A stretch of DNA of 64,000 nucleotides from assembly GCA_025677825.1 (NCBI GenBank), contig JAIXMO010000011.1, positions 593,001 to 657,000 on the forward strand. Reading direction: 5' to 3'. Positions 43,116-54,212 of this stretch are shown in pieces. The notes beneath the pieces were generated by a model, which was not told the origin of the DNA, ran no database searches, and worked only from the letters and a program-made list of their open reading frames with translations. Within the stretch, counting starts at the first letter, position 1, and every line of letters begins with the position of its first letter. The position numbers and the translations under genes were made by a program. Source of the DNA: Helicostylum pulchrum. Taxonomy: Eukaryota; Mucoromycota; Mucoromycetes; Mucorales; Mucoraceae.

Positions 43116-43688
43116 AACCCCCTTTGTAATTTATATGTATACCAATAATTATTATCTTGTGTATAAAGCAAATATTTAAATAAACAAACGTTAAAATCAT
43201 AAAAGGTTCTGATGAGTTTTGACAGAATCAGTCCCGTAATTTCTAGTCATGATGATTAAGCTTTTTAAGGGTATGTATCCACATGATTTCGATCGATAGA
43301 GCCGCTACTATTTTGCCATTACATGCTCGTACTCAATTAATCTTTATACGCTTTATTTTCGTGGAGAAGTTTCTTGTATTTCGTATTAAATATCTAGAAT
43401 TGATGCTCTTATACAAACGTCGTGTACCTACGAAATAAAGCACTCGGATCGACATGTACATGACTAAAAGTGTTTTATTTCGTCGATATTTTATATTTGT
43501 TTTTTCTGTAAGTGGTAAAACTTTTAAAATCTAGTCCTACGTCCTGAACTACTTGATTGGTCTATTTTTTTTATAAAATCGATATGTTTCAAGGGAAAAA
43601 AATATTAGCAACCATAATGTAGTTATCATCTGCTCTTTGTATAAAAGTAAACAATCAATTTAATAGATGTTATATACTTAAAGGAAAA
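43116..43688. other. spacer between permease and pseudogene with transposon-end relic
   Basis: Contains a relic of the CAGTAGCGG terminal repeat at 43296-43310 and, from about 43470, DNA similar to the permease promoter at 40855. No protein-like frame. Confidence 0.5.
43296..43310 (-). repeat. relic of the TIR terminus
   Basis: Read on the minus strand, TAGTAGCGGCTCTAT matches 14 of the first 15 bases of the terminus at 56778. AAGCTTTTTAAGGGTATG just to the left (43259-43276) resembles the ATTTAAGGGT subterminal motif. Probably the remnant of an element between the permease copies. Confidence 0.45.
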
Positions 43689-45568
43689 ATGGTTGAGCAA
43701 GATAAAACAAATGTAATTCTACGACCTATATCAATTGGCCTTGTACTAATCATATCGGTTATTTTTTGTAGGTTCCAATAGACGATAAATAGTCAGAATC
43801 TAATAGTTTGGACTATGATGCTCAAAAATTACATGACCTGGAATACAAACAGGAGTTTAAGCGGGAAATCAGTCTTTTCGCTCAAGTAGGATTTTTATTT
43901 ACTTCTATGGCGGCTCTACCAAATTGGATGGTAGGGTTTGGTCCCAGTATCAATGCTGGTGGTCCTACCCTGCATTTTTTTTTTAGATTTACGAATGTAC
44001 TCAAAATAAGATTCATTTCATACCTCAACGATTTGTGCGCCGCATACATAGCCAGAAAGACTCCAACCAGCTTGTAACTAAACAAAAAAGTTTATAAGTA
44101 ATATATACATATTTCTATGAATATTATTCTTTACCATGCCGACGAAAAAGACCATTACAACGCTTTCATAACCTGTATTATTAGTAAATTCAGTGAATAC
44201 CCATTTCGCCGAATTGAGTTTTGGGGCCATAGCAGGAACAGTACATAATACGGCGATAGTACCAACCCCAACCCAGAATACTTTTTAATATATAAGTAGT
44301 TTAAATAAATGTAATAAGTATTATACATATGTAGCGTTTAGTAAAACACGTACCCAAAAATATATTCAGGTAGCTGCTGTATCGCATTCCCAATAAATTA
44401 TAACCAGTAGCAATAATAAAGATCGCGCAATATATTCCAATTGAAGTTCCCGGTGAGGTGATCTGATCTTCATTAAGAATATTTACGGTATAAACAATAA
44501 AATTAGTGACACTATAGGCCAATGTAATAGTAGTCGTGACGAAACCTATCAAACTGATATAACCATTTATATATGACATGACTATTTATGTAAAAAAAAA
44601 CACTTATTAAAAATTGATATTCTTTTGTTCGATAAAGACTTACATGGACCCCATTCTTTATTACATAGCAATAACGTCCAACTATAAACACCACCTTCTA
44701 GTGGATATGATGAGATAACTTCGGCCATACTCAGGGCAATACAACATACAAAAGGAGAAACAACGATCAATCCCCAGAAAAGTGAGCTACAAAAAGAGCA
44801 GATGTTACTGCACCTCGCGGTATTATTATTTATGTAACTGGCGTAATTTTTCAAGGTCTTGTTATTATTCTCATCACACTGTTCTCGATCCAAGACATCG
44901 ACGAACTTATTGCATCCAAAATACCTATTGCAACTTTCTTTCTTCGCGCTACAAACAGTCCTCAAGTTCAGTTTGGATCTCTCTGTAACGCAATACTGGC
45001 AACTAGTCATTTTGTTTTCGCCTCCGCACGCGATGGTTGTCTTCCCTTCTCAAGTTATTTTACCAAACTATCAGAAAAGATTAGGGTTCTTGAAAGAGCT
45101 TTGCTTGCTCAATTAATTATCGGGATTTTAGTTATTATGACAGTAAGCTTAATTATTGAAAAATGACGGCATATATTAAATAACATACTAAATGCTTTCG
45201 TATATATTAAGACTTTTGCATCTGTAATCTATTGGCAAGCTATTATGAGTGCTGCTGTCATTTAAATCAATGTAGCTTATGGTATACCATTTTTATGTAG
45301 ACTTATTTGGGTGAGGAATGACATGCCTAGAGGTCCGTTTAGTCTTGGTAGATTCGGCCTTGTCCTTAATTTTACCTCGGTTATTTGGATCATTTTCTTT
45401 AGCTTCATTCTTTGTATTCCCTCGGTTTCTCCTGTCACACCCGAGACCATAAACTGGGCTTCTGCTATGATAGGAGGCGTCATTATTTTTCTGGTCGTAA
45501 AAACTACGAAGGAAAAATTAATAATATTGAAAAACGATAATGTACACATAGCAGATAGTATTTCATAA
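43689..45568 (+). pseudogene. permease pseudogene with inverted core
   Basis: Tandem copy of the gene at 41209-43115, still similar in all exons but broken in several ways. The start ATG and first exon are kept (MVEQDKTN). Exon 2 gains a stop (TAG at 43790-43792). The core from exon 2 to the start of exon 6 is inverted in place (43967-44788). Exon 6 lost 33 bp between two GT repeats (junction at 44966). The last exon has a TAA (45263-45265) and an internal deletion near 45486. Splice sites and many codons remain readable, so the inactivation is fairly recent. It cannot encode a transporter. Confidence 0.9.
43967..44788 (-). repeat. in-place inversion inside the permease pseudogene
   Basis: This 822-bp segment is the reverse complement of 41487-42305 of the intact gene. 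On the minus strand it carries, in order, the rest of exon 2 (SSLFWGLIVVSPFVCC), exon 3 (MSYINGYISLIGF), exon 4, exon 5 and the intron before exon 6, with intron positions preserved. Outer borders are exact: GGTGGTCCT before it and ACAAAAAGAGCAG after it follow directly where they would in the intact gene. Confidence 0.93.
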
Positions 45569-45795
45569 TACAATAATACCAATAGTTTTATAATGCCTAT
45601 ACAACAAGTGATTTCTTTGTTTGCTGTATCTTTTTATACCTGTATATTTTTGTATACCAAGTGCACTGTAAAAAAGGTGGGAAATCTAGTGTATCCAATA
45701 AAATAGCTTTATTGGAATGACTCAGTTTTAACCCTTTGTATATTATTATTTTTTAAAAAAAGGACTCTGGTGTCTTTTATTTCCACAATATAACA

Positions 45796-46308
45796 ATGAG
45801 TTCCCGTATGATTTCCGAAGAACCTTCAAAAGTAGGCCGCCATCGACTTTACTCAAACGAACAACGTAAAGATCGTAATAGAGAGGCTCAGGCAGCTTTT
45901 CGAGTTCGCCGTAACAAATATACAGAGACACTAGAACTAGCTGTAGAAAAAAACGAAAAGACCATTGAAGACCTAAAGAGCGCTAACGAAAGAAATATAC
46001 AGCGAGCTGAGGTGGCGGAACAAAGGTGTGCTCAGTTGGATTCTCAAGTAGCCTCGTTAGAAAAACTATTGCAAGCTGCGCTAGCAGAGAACGAACGTGT
46101 TGCTCAAAGTAAAATAATACACATATACGCCTACAAATAAATTGACTAAACATATAAAGAAATAGATAAAACACCTGATACCAGTTCAGCCAGTTACGTC
46201 TCTGTTACTTCGTTAGATCAACCACAAGATATATTTGCAGCAAAATGGTTGGAAGAAATGAATCATAATGCAATAGGCGAGTTTATTAAAGTTGGAGTTT
46301 TTTTATGA
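45796..46308 (+). CDS. small bZIP transcription factor (YAP/PAP1-like basic region)
   Basis: Two exons (45796-46108, 46166-46308) give 151 residues. The basic region RKDRNREAQAAFRVRRNKYT (about residues 30-49) has the NxxAQxxFR pattern of the fungal AP-1/YAP subfamily. It is followed by a leucine-zipper-like coiled coil with heptads through LEKLLQAAL near residue 98. The short C-terminal part is Ser/Thr-rich, then ends IKVGVFL, with no cysteine-rich domain like that of Yap1. It would act as a dimer on AP-1- or CRE-like DNA. The protein is much shorter than typical YAP factors, so it may be a minimal family member or a dominant partner. The second exon has no conserved motif to prove it. Confidence 0.8.
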
Positions 46309-46662
46309 CCATTCGATCCTAGACCTTTATTTATTTAATAGATCACAGTCTTTATCAATACATTTTCACAGATAACTATCAAAACGAATTTAGTCTTGGC
46401 AAGTAATTAGCACTACAATATTAGAGCTATCTGATCCTAGTGTTTTTCTTTTTTTTCTTTTGTAGATATTTTGTAGTGAACCGTGTAATCTGTGAAAAAG
46501 TCAGTAGTAAATAAACCTCCCACCCCAACCCATGCACACCTTTTTTTTTTTTGTTGAAAAAAACAAATACTTTCCTTAGTTAAAAAAAAATTAAAAGAAA
46601 TGCTATTAAAGTTTATTATGCGAATATATAAATGAGTAAAAGTTTGCTGTCTAAAGAAATAA
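46309..46662. other. convergent spacer, no gene seen
   Basis: Lies between the stops of the bZIP and ABC transporter genes. A/T-rich with a T tract at 46542-46552 and no structure beyond short homopolymers. Confidence 0.5.
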
Positions 46663-49600
46663 CTATAAAATGGATAATGATTGTTGATTCACCATTTCAC
46701 TGTAAGCACCGTTTAATTTCAAAAGCTCCCAATGAGTTCCTTGTTCAATAATGGTTCCATTCTTGACAACACAAATTAGATCAGCGTCTTTAATTGTAGA
46801 TAAGCGATGGGCGATTGTGATTGTTGTTCTACCGCCTTCTTGGATAATATTATCCAATGCGTCTTGAACAAGACGTTCAGATTCACTATCAAGAGCCGAA
46901 GTAGCCTCATCTAATAATAAAACCTTGGGCTTACGAATAAGAGCTCGAGCAATAGCAATACGTTGCTTTTGACCACCAGAAAGTTGCGAACCCTTGTCAC
47001 CAACTCGTGTATCGTATCCTTTAGGAAGAGTAGAGATAAACTGATGGATATTGGAAGACTTACAAGCAGCTTCAACATCTTCTTGAGAGATTTCGATACC
47101 ATCATCAATACCAAATCGGATATTTTCACCAATAGTTAAATCAAACAGACAAGGTTCTTGAGATACAAGCGCCATATGACTACGAAGGTTATAAACAGAG
47201 TATGACTTGACATTTTGATCATCTAAAGAAACAGTACCCTTCAAAGGATCATACCAACGTTGAAGCATACCAATTGTAGTTGATTTACCGCAACCAGAGG
47301 GACCAACCAAAGCAATTGTTTGACCGGATTTTCCCTTGAAATTAAAGTCTCCGTCAAAGATGGAAATTTCAGGACGAGCAGGGTACGCAAACTTGATATT
47401 TTTGAAATCGATATTTCCATCCAAAGACCCAGTCTTAGGTTCAATACCTTCTAATTCAGGATCAATCAAAGGTTGACGTTCAATAACCTCGAGAGAGGCG
47501 ATAGCCGCGTACTTGGCTTTTGAGAATGTAGCAGCAAACGTAGTACAACGACCGGCTGCTTCAGCGGTAGTCATAATTACAGTCATACTAGTAAACATTT
47601 GAGGGAAATCAATCGTACCATTGGCAATTAAACGAGCACCGGCATAAAACGCAATGGCACTGGTATACATATTGATGCCCTTACCAAAAGCAGCAGCAAT
47701 AGAAGAAAGATAGGCCTTTTTGGTAGCGAGTTGATGGGGACGATCGGTAGCATGATAGTAACGTTCTTCAAAATAAGATTGCTTATTTAAAGCAGCAACG
47801 GTGCGTACTTCACGAATAGCTTCACCAGCCACTTGACCACTTTGAGCATTTGCCTTTTTAGTACTATCTTCGAACCCTTTTTGGACACGGAACTCGTATG
47901 CAGTAGCAGCAGTAAGGAAAGGAGCCATACAGAGAGTGATCAAAGTAAGTTGCCAACTACGAGAAAACGCCAGACCCAGACCGATAATGATAGTAACTAT
48001 GAGTTGAGTGACATCACCCCACACTTTAGTGATCATTTCGTTTACATTACGTGCATCAACCGCCAATTTCGTAGTCAAAGACCCGGTATTATTTTCTTCT
48101 TCATCAAAAAACCCAATTTCTTGTTTCAAATAAGATTCGAATACTTGAGACCTAAACCGTTTTGAGAACTTTTCACCACAGATTTCATAACAAGTGAACT
48201 GAGTCGCATTACCAATAAAAGCCGCAATACCAAGCATAGAAAAGATAAAAGCATATAAATTGGTACCTAAAAGAGGACCAGGGCGAATATCTTGGTTTGG
48301 CAAACTAAGAATAACAACTACGTTTGAAAACGAGTAAGCATAAACGGGGAAGATAGCACCAGCGATAGCAGAACCAAAGATACCAGCAAAAAGATATTTC
48401 CATTCTCCTCTCATGGCCAAAAGAATCTTTTTAAAAGGAGCACCTTGTTTCTTCATTTCATTTTTAAGTCGCGTAGCTTCTTGAATCTTAAGATCGTAAG
48501 CATCAATTTGATTTTTTTCCTTGATTTTTTCATCGTCATAATGACTATGAGTAGTGACAGTGGTAAGGACGCGACGAAGCGCGTTTTCTTGATCTTCAAT
48601 TTTCTTTTGTACTTCTAATTCTTCTTGACGTAACAGATCTTCAGGGTCTTCTTCAACAGTCTCAGCAGCATGTCGGACTTGGTTAACATCAATGGCTTGT
48701 TTTCTAACCAGGTTTGCATAGGAGCCATTGATCTGGATCAACTGTTCGTGAGTTCCTTGTTCGATAATCTCTCCTTGATCAAGTACAACAATAAGATCGG
48801 ATTTGATAATTGTAGAAAGACGATGAGCAACAACAATAGTAGTTCTGTTAGCGGAAGCGCGGTCGAGCGCGTTTTGTACAAGACGTTCAGATTGAGTATC
48901 TAAAGCAGAAGTAGCCTATAAATAAAATTAATGTTAATTTATATACTTCTGATATTATTGTTTTTTTTTTACCTCATCTAATAATAAAATTGTAGGGTTC
49001 TTTAAAATAGCACGAGCAATAGCAATACGTTGCTTTTGACCACCTGATAACATACCGCCTTGTTCACCCACAAGTGTATCATATCCTTGAGGCAATTGGG
49101 AGATAAATGTATGACAGTTTGCTTCTTTACAAGCAGAAACAATATCCTTTTCAGAAACATCATCCTGTGTACCCATTAGTAAATTTTGACGAATGGTCAT
49201 GTTAAATAAGACAGGTTCTTGAGATACAACACCAATTTGTTGACGTAACCAACGAACATTAAGGTCTTTGACATTAGTACCATCTAAGCTGACGGCACCA
49301 GACAGGGCATCATAAAACCGTTGTACCAATTGAATAGTTGTTGATTTACCAGACCCTGAAGGACCAACAAATGCAACTGACATACCTGGTTCAATCTTGA
49401 TATTTAAACCCTTTAAGATAAGAAGATCTGGACGGGTTGGGTATTTGAACGTAACATCTTTAAATTCAATAGAGCCACGAACAGTATCGGGAATAAGTCC
49501 ATCTTTAGCTTCTGAATTGATATCGGGAACTCGATCAATGATTTCGAATAACTTGTATGCAGCACCTCTTGCACTAGAGACAGCAGATAAATTAGGTGGC

Positions 49601-50724
49601 AACTTTAAAAACGAGATAGTACCCATCATCATAGCTTTTTTACGAAAAAAAGAGGTTAGTATATGAAGAAATATAATAAAAATGATTTTGTTATTACCTA
49701 AAAATACAACGAAAACGTTGGGACCAGTAAGTTTTCCTTCAATGACAAGCGAAGAACCATACCATAAAGCCAAACCAAACCCACTAAATTGAAGGAACAT
49801 AAACATACCAAACCCAATACCAGTGCTATATGCGCGTTTAATACCAACTAGACTAGCATCTTCGAGCTTTACATCGTATCGAGCCGCAAATCTCTTTTGC
49901 AACGTATAGGAATAAACGGTACGAATGGATTGAAACGCTTGTTCAGCAACTGAACCAGCTTCAGCATATGATTTTTGTGCTAAACCAGTATACTTTGTAA
50001 TAAAATAAGCCAAACTAGCACCGGTTGCAATAAGTAATGGAAGAATAGCCAACATGACAAGAGCCATTTGCCAACCTATATATTAATCAGTTAAAAATAT
50101 TTTTAAAATGACAAAATTAGAAAAAAAATGCGTACCTTTAACAAATGCAACAATAAAACCTGCAGTAAATTGACCTATCAAAGTGACAAATTGACCAAAT
50201 TTTTCAGATATACCATCTTGTACAATTTGAGTATCAGAAGCCAAGCGAGTATTTAAAGATCCATCTTCGGCCACATCGAACCAACTCATATCTTGTTTCA
50301 GGACCGAATGAAGATACAGTCCACGAATACGACGCGTTTGACTTTCACCAGTCAAAACCCATAAGCAATTGGAGATATAAGCAGCTACCATAGCCACACT
50401 ACCCATAATGGCCATAATATGGATGATGGGAAGAACCGCGCCCAAAAGCTTACTGGGATCAGCTAGTGACGTAGTAAGGTTATCGATGAAACTACCATAG
50501 ATTAAAATCGAAACAGGTTGAAGCGCACCAGCACCAACAGAAAAAACAATGGCAAGGATAATTAAACAACGTTCTCGAAAGGTAGCGAATCGAAATAACC
50601 GAGTCATGGAAACCATTGGTTGTTTTGGCTTTTTGACCTTCTTTTTGGTTTTTGTGTCAACATTTTGTGCTGATAATGTGTCGGTAGATATCGAACCGAG
50701 TTCGGTCTTTTCGTCTTTTGACAT
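46663..50724 (-). CDS. full-length ABCB (P-glycoprotein/MDR-type) transporter
   Basis: ATP-driven membrane exporter with two homologous halves, 1293 residues. Exons: 50724-50136, 50075-49698, 49634-48973, 48915-46663. Each half has six membrane helices and an ATPase domain. First half: Walker A GPSGSGKST (about 413-421), signature LSGGQKQRIAIARA, Walker B ILLLDE. Second half: GPSGCGKST (about 1080), LSGGQKQRIAIARA, VLLLDEATSALD. The linker (about 615-700) is highly charged. The third intron splits the first Walker B right after LLLDE, and the join restores ATSALDTQSERL. All ATPase motifs are intact, so the transporter should be active. Substrates of such ABCB proteins range from lipids and peptides to drugs; none can be named here. 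The N-terminus is cytosolic and Lys-rich. Confidence 0.95.
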
Positions 50725-51762
50725 GTTGAAAAAAAGTCTAAAGAATAATGTAACGATAAAGTATAAAAGGAGAAAAGAAAAGGAAAACAAAAAGTGTAAA
50801 TTTTTCTTTTTATATCAAAATAAAAAAAACGCTTATTAATTTGATTTGTACCCAGTTTTTTTTTTGTTTTTTTTTTCACTAAAGCCGACGTGCTGTTACT
50901 GCTTCTTCTTTTTGTTTTATCTCATCTAATTAAATCACTATTACTGCGGTCGTATTTCTCGTTAATATATCAATACCTTAAAGATAGAAACACGATATTT
51001 ACACATACATCAAATAAAAAGAAAAAAGACCAATTGCTTGGGGAACCTCTGGTGCGCTCTCTCGGATTCTTTGATCCTACGAACGAGTTTTGTGTAACCA
51101 GCTGGCATAAAAAAATTACTTTTTAACCCAAGTCTCGGTGCTTCTAAACAAATAAATTTTATTGTAGTCGCTTACCATCAAAAAGGATCGAACGGAGAAC
51201 GGAGTAACTAGTTCCCGATGCAAGATTGGAACTTTTCAAACAAAAAAAGCTTAGATAAATTTTAGTGTGTGCTCATGTGTGCGCGAATAGTATATAATTA
51301 CCATAAGTAGAGGACTACGAGTCAGATTTTTGACCGGGAGAGAGGGTTGATAGGGCGGTGCGGCCATGCGGACGTATTTTTCCTTTTTTCAACATTTTAA
51401 AGAAGTAAAAAGATCACGGTCGGCTTAACTTCGTTGCCGGTCCTTTCATATATTCTGTCAGAAATAAAAGAAGATTGATGACTTTTTCTTTGTAAAGCAT
51501 TCTTTTTTATTTTACCAACCCAGTTAAAAATGGCCGGATCAGTAACTAATATAGCGGAGGGTAAAAAAAGTGTAATGAAAAAGGTGTAGTTTTTAGGGGT
51601 AATTATTTCTCCGGAAAAAAGGAAAGCCTGCTGCAGGAAACTTGCATGAAATTCTGAGTGTAATTGAAGTATCAAAAAAGTTACTTGCCATCCAGTCGCA
51701 AGAAACCAAAGTGCAAAGTTTATAGAGAGAAACGAATGGGTTGAGACTTGCTCAAAAATTGA
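50725..51762. other. ABC transporter promoter region and spacer, no gene seen
   Basis: T tracts just upstream of the ABCB start, then mixed-composition DNA. The frame 51397-51765 (minus) is open for 122 codons but has no recognisable family and overlaps the coding-like relic at 51763-51914 in another frame. Confidence 0.45.
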
Positions 51763-51914
51763 CATGGTCTATACGAAAAATTGCATTTTCTTTGACAAGT
51801 GCATTTGACATTAACATAAAGCCGCCTACAACAAGATCTACTCGAGATAATCCTGCTATTGTTACAGCACCTTCAGCTAGAGAATCTTTATAGCGCAATT
51901 TGGTTTTGACTCAG
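51763..51914 (-). pseudogene. short coding-like fragment, unassigned
   Basis: A 49-codon open frame without an upstream ATG reads YKDSLAEGAVTIAGLSRVDL, then VVGGFMLMSNALVKENAIF, to a stop. Its composition is that of a folded protein rather than of A/T-rich noise. An adjacent frame continues on the same strand from 51765. It may be the relic of a gene with a frameshift. No family was recognised. Confidence 0.25.
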
Positions 51915-52222
51915 TGCATGATTTTAAATATTTTTGCGTACTTTTAAGTATCAATTTGTTGCGTTGACACATCATGCCTGGGTAAAAGTTAACATTTGTT
52001 TGTATATTATAGGATTCTTGGCGTGTTACGTTGATAAGCCGCAGTTTCTGTATAACTTGAAATATACATGTCTGGATGTATTCAGCGTTAAAAAAAAACT
52101 GCGACGCTCAAAAGTGTTTGTTACCATTAACTATGGTCCCTAAACACTACTATGTATATATTGTTATTCTTAAGGTACATATTTTAAGCTAATAACAAAA
52201 AAAGTATTTATTTGATATAAAA
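51915..52222. other. spacer downstream of cytochrome b5 reductase, no gene seen
   Basis: Short A/T-rich 3' flank. The plus-strand frame 51934-52143 has no protein-like features. Confidence 0.45.
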
Positions 52223-53276
52223 TTAGAATTTGTATACTTGATCCTCCATCTTTGATACGGCTCTCGGTTTCTGATAACCCAATTCGTTTGTGGCAGTCGT
52301 TAGTGACTTAACCATAGGTAAGGGACCACACAATAAAAGTTTAATATCATTTGAAGGATTTGGACAATACTTTTTGATCATTTCTTTTGTAACCAACCCA
52401 ACTTCACCTAACCAATTATCTGGTGGTCGTTCTAATACATAGTGTACCTTAAAAGATTCTGGTGAAAGCTTAGCAATTTGATCCAACTCTTGTTTTAGTA
52501 ATATATCGTCTTCTGTCACATTAGCAAATATTAAATTGATTTTTGTTTTATCGTTAGGGTCGTTACATACTCTACGAATGATTTGAAGCATAGGCGTAAT
52601 ACCAGTACCACCTGCAATCATACCAATTGATTTTACCATATTACTTTTATAAGCAAAGTTTCCTTTAGGTCCTCTCATTCCAATATAGTCTCCCACTTTA
52701 AGTTCTCCCATTAATTTTGAAATGTTACCCGTAGGATAAGACTATACATGTATATAAAACGATTCAGTTAAATAAAGAATAACTTTTGTAAATAAAAACA
52801 TCAAAGAAATAACCTTGATAACTAGATCAAAATGTCCTCGATCTTCTTCTGGTGTGACTGGTGTGTAACTTCTTGATATTTGTTTTCCGTTAATCTCTGC
52901 CATAATTGATATGTGTTGACCTACAGGGAGACCTAATACATCATCTGATTTATGAAGTTTAAAGCGGTATCTGTTCTTTTTTTTAGATTATTAAAGAGAG
53001 ATGACCACTTTTTTAAAATAAAAAAAAGGTCTTACTTTGAGGTATTATATGTAACAGGAATCTTTTCAATGAGTTTAAAGCTTTTAAAAACTCTGGGATC
53101 TAATATTTGATCTAAATAAAGATAGTTGACGACATTGAGGTGAGTTCACGGCAACAAAATAAAAAAGGACTGTAGTTTTTGTTTTTTTTTTTACTTTTCT
53201 TTGTCAGGATATAATATGTTGTTATAATTAAGCCTAAGGCTACTATAAGAGGTAATAACTCTTGCACTGTAGGCAT
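52223..53276 (-). CDS. CBR1: NADH-cytochrome b5 reductase (CBR1-type)
   Basis: FAD enzyme that passes electrons from NADH to cytochrome b5 for fatty-acid desaturation and sterol synthesis. Four exons (53276-53195, 53111-53036, 52970-52814, 52741-52223) give 277 residues. An N-terminal anchor (about residues 5-25, [20 protein letters not shown]) points to the endoplasmic reticulum or outer mitochondrial membrane. FAD motif [11 protein letters not shown], then [14 protein letters not shown], the NADH-binding [13 protein letters not shown] and LLCGPLPMV are in the right order and spacing. The third donor reads GTTATT instead of GTAAGT but must be used to join VIK to SYPTG. The last residues EDQVYKF match the usual conserved C-terminal aromatic end. 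Confidence 0.93.
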
Positions 53277-54212
53277 GTTTTTTTTTGTGTGTGTGTAAAG
53301 AAGAAAAGAAAGGTGCAAAAAGAAAAAGAAGAAAAAAGAAAAAAGAAAAAAAAAGATTTATTTCTATTTCAGTGCATGCGCAAACAGAAAAAAAAATCAT
53401 ATGTTTCTTGTAACCATTTTGACAGGTTCAATTTAAATGGGTGGGATCCGAAATGTAATGGGATAAAGTGTTGTTATCATACAGAAGGTTCGGAATTCCC
53501 CCTTTTTGATTGGAGCAACAGTTACTCTGTGCTATCAATTAATAGCAATTGATAATTTACCAAACTCGTAAAAAAAAGGATGGCAAATGTTGTCATGTCG
53601 GCGAGACATGAAGCTGATGACACTTTATACTATAATTAATTTCAGCTAAATCTCTCCTCATCTTTGAACATGCCAGTTTACATCTCCACCAAACCCTCCT
53701 CAACCTCACAGAATTATAATTGATAAATTACCCCGCACGTATAAGTTCTATAAAAAAAAGGCGGACACATTGTAATTAGGATCAGTGTGATATGCACTTG
53801 TTCAAAAAGAAAAGATCGTTCGTTAATTATTCTGTATATCATGTGCCTAATGAAGTTAGATAATGTGTACATATAGTTACGAGCCATTATTGTTTCACAG
53901 AAAATCGTTGTCCGTTCAATTTTCATCCTTTTACATCGGCTTATCCGTTTTTATACTCTTTCCCATAATCTATTTACAAATAAAGGTGTACTTTGTTCGC
54001 ATAATGGCCTGATTTCCTTTAATATATAGTTTAACTTATATGGTACCTTTTTTTTTAAGAAAAAAGACAAAAGCTATGATATTCTATTAAATTTTGTGTT
54101 ACATAAATTTGCTCCAGCTCCGTTTATGTGCTTCGTATTTCTGTCTCTTTTTCTTGTCTTTTAATATAAAGCGATTGGCAAGAGGGAAGCGGTTTTATAT
54201 ATTTACAAGAAG
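53277..54212. other. intergenic, no gene seen
   Basis: Upstream of CBR1 and downstream of PEX5. The purine-rich AAAGAAGAAAAG tract at 53300-53355 is the promoter pyrimidine tract of CBR1 on its own strand. No protein-like frame. Confidence 0.5.

Noticed and set aside
51181..51250. GTTCGATCC-like T-loop on the minus strand
   Set aside because: Flanking bases do not pair into a T stem and no cloverleaf can be built.
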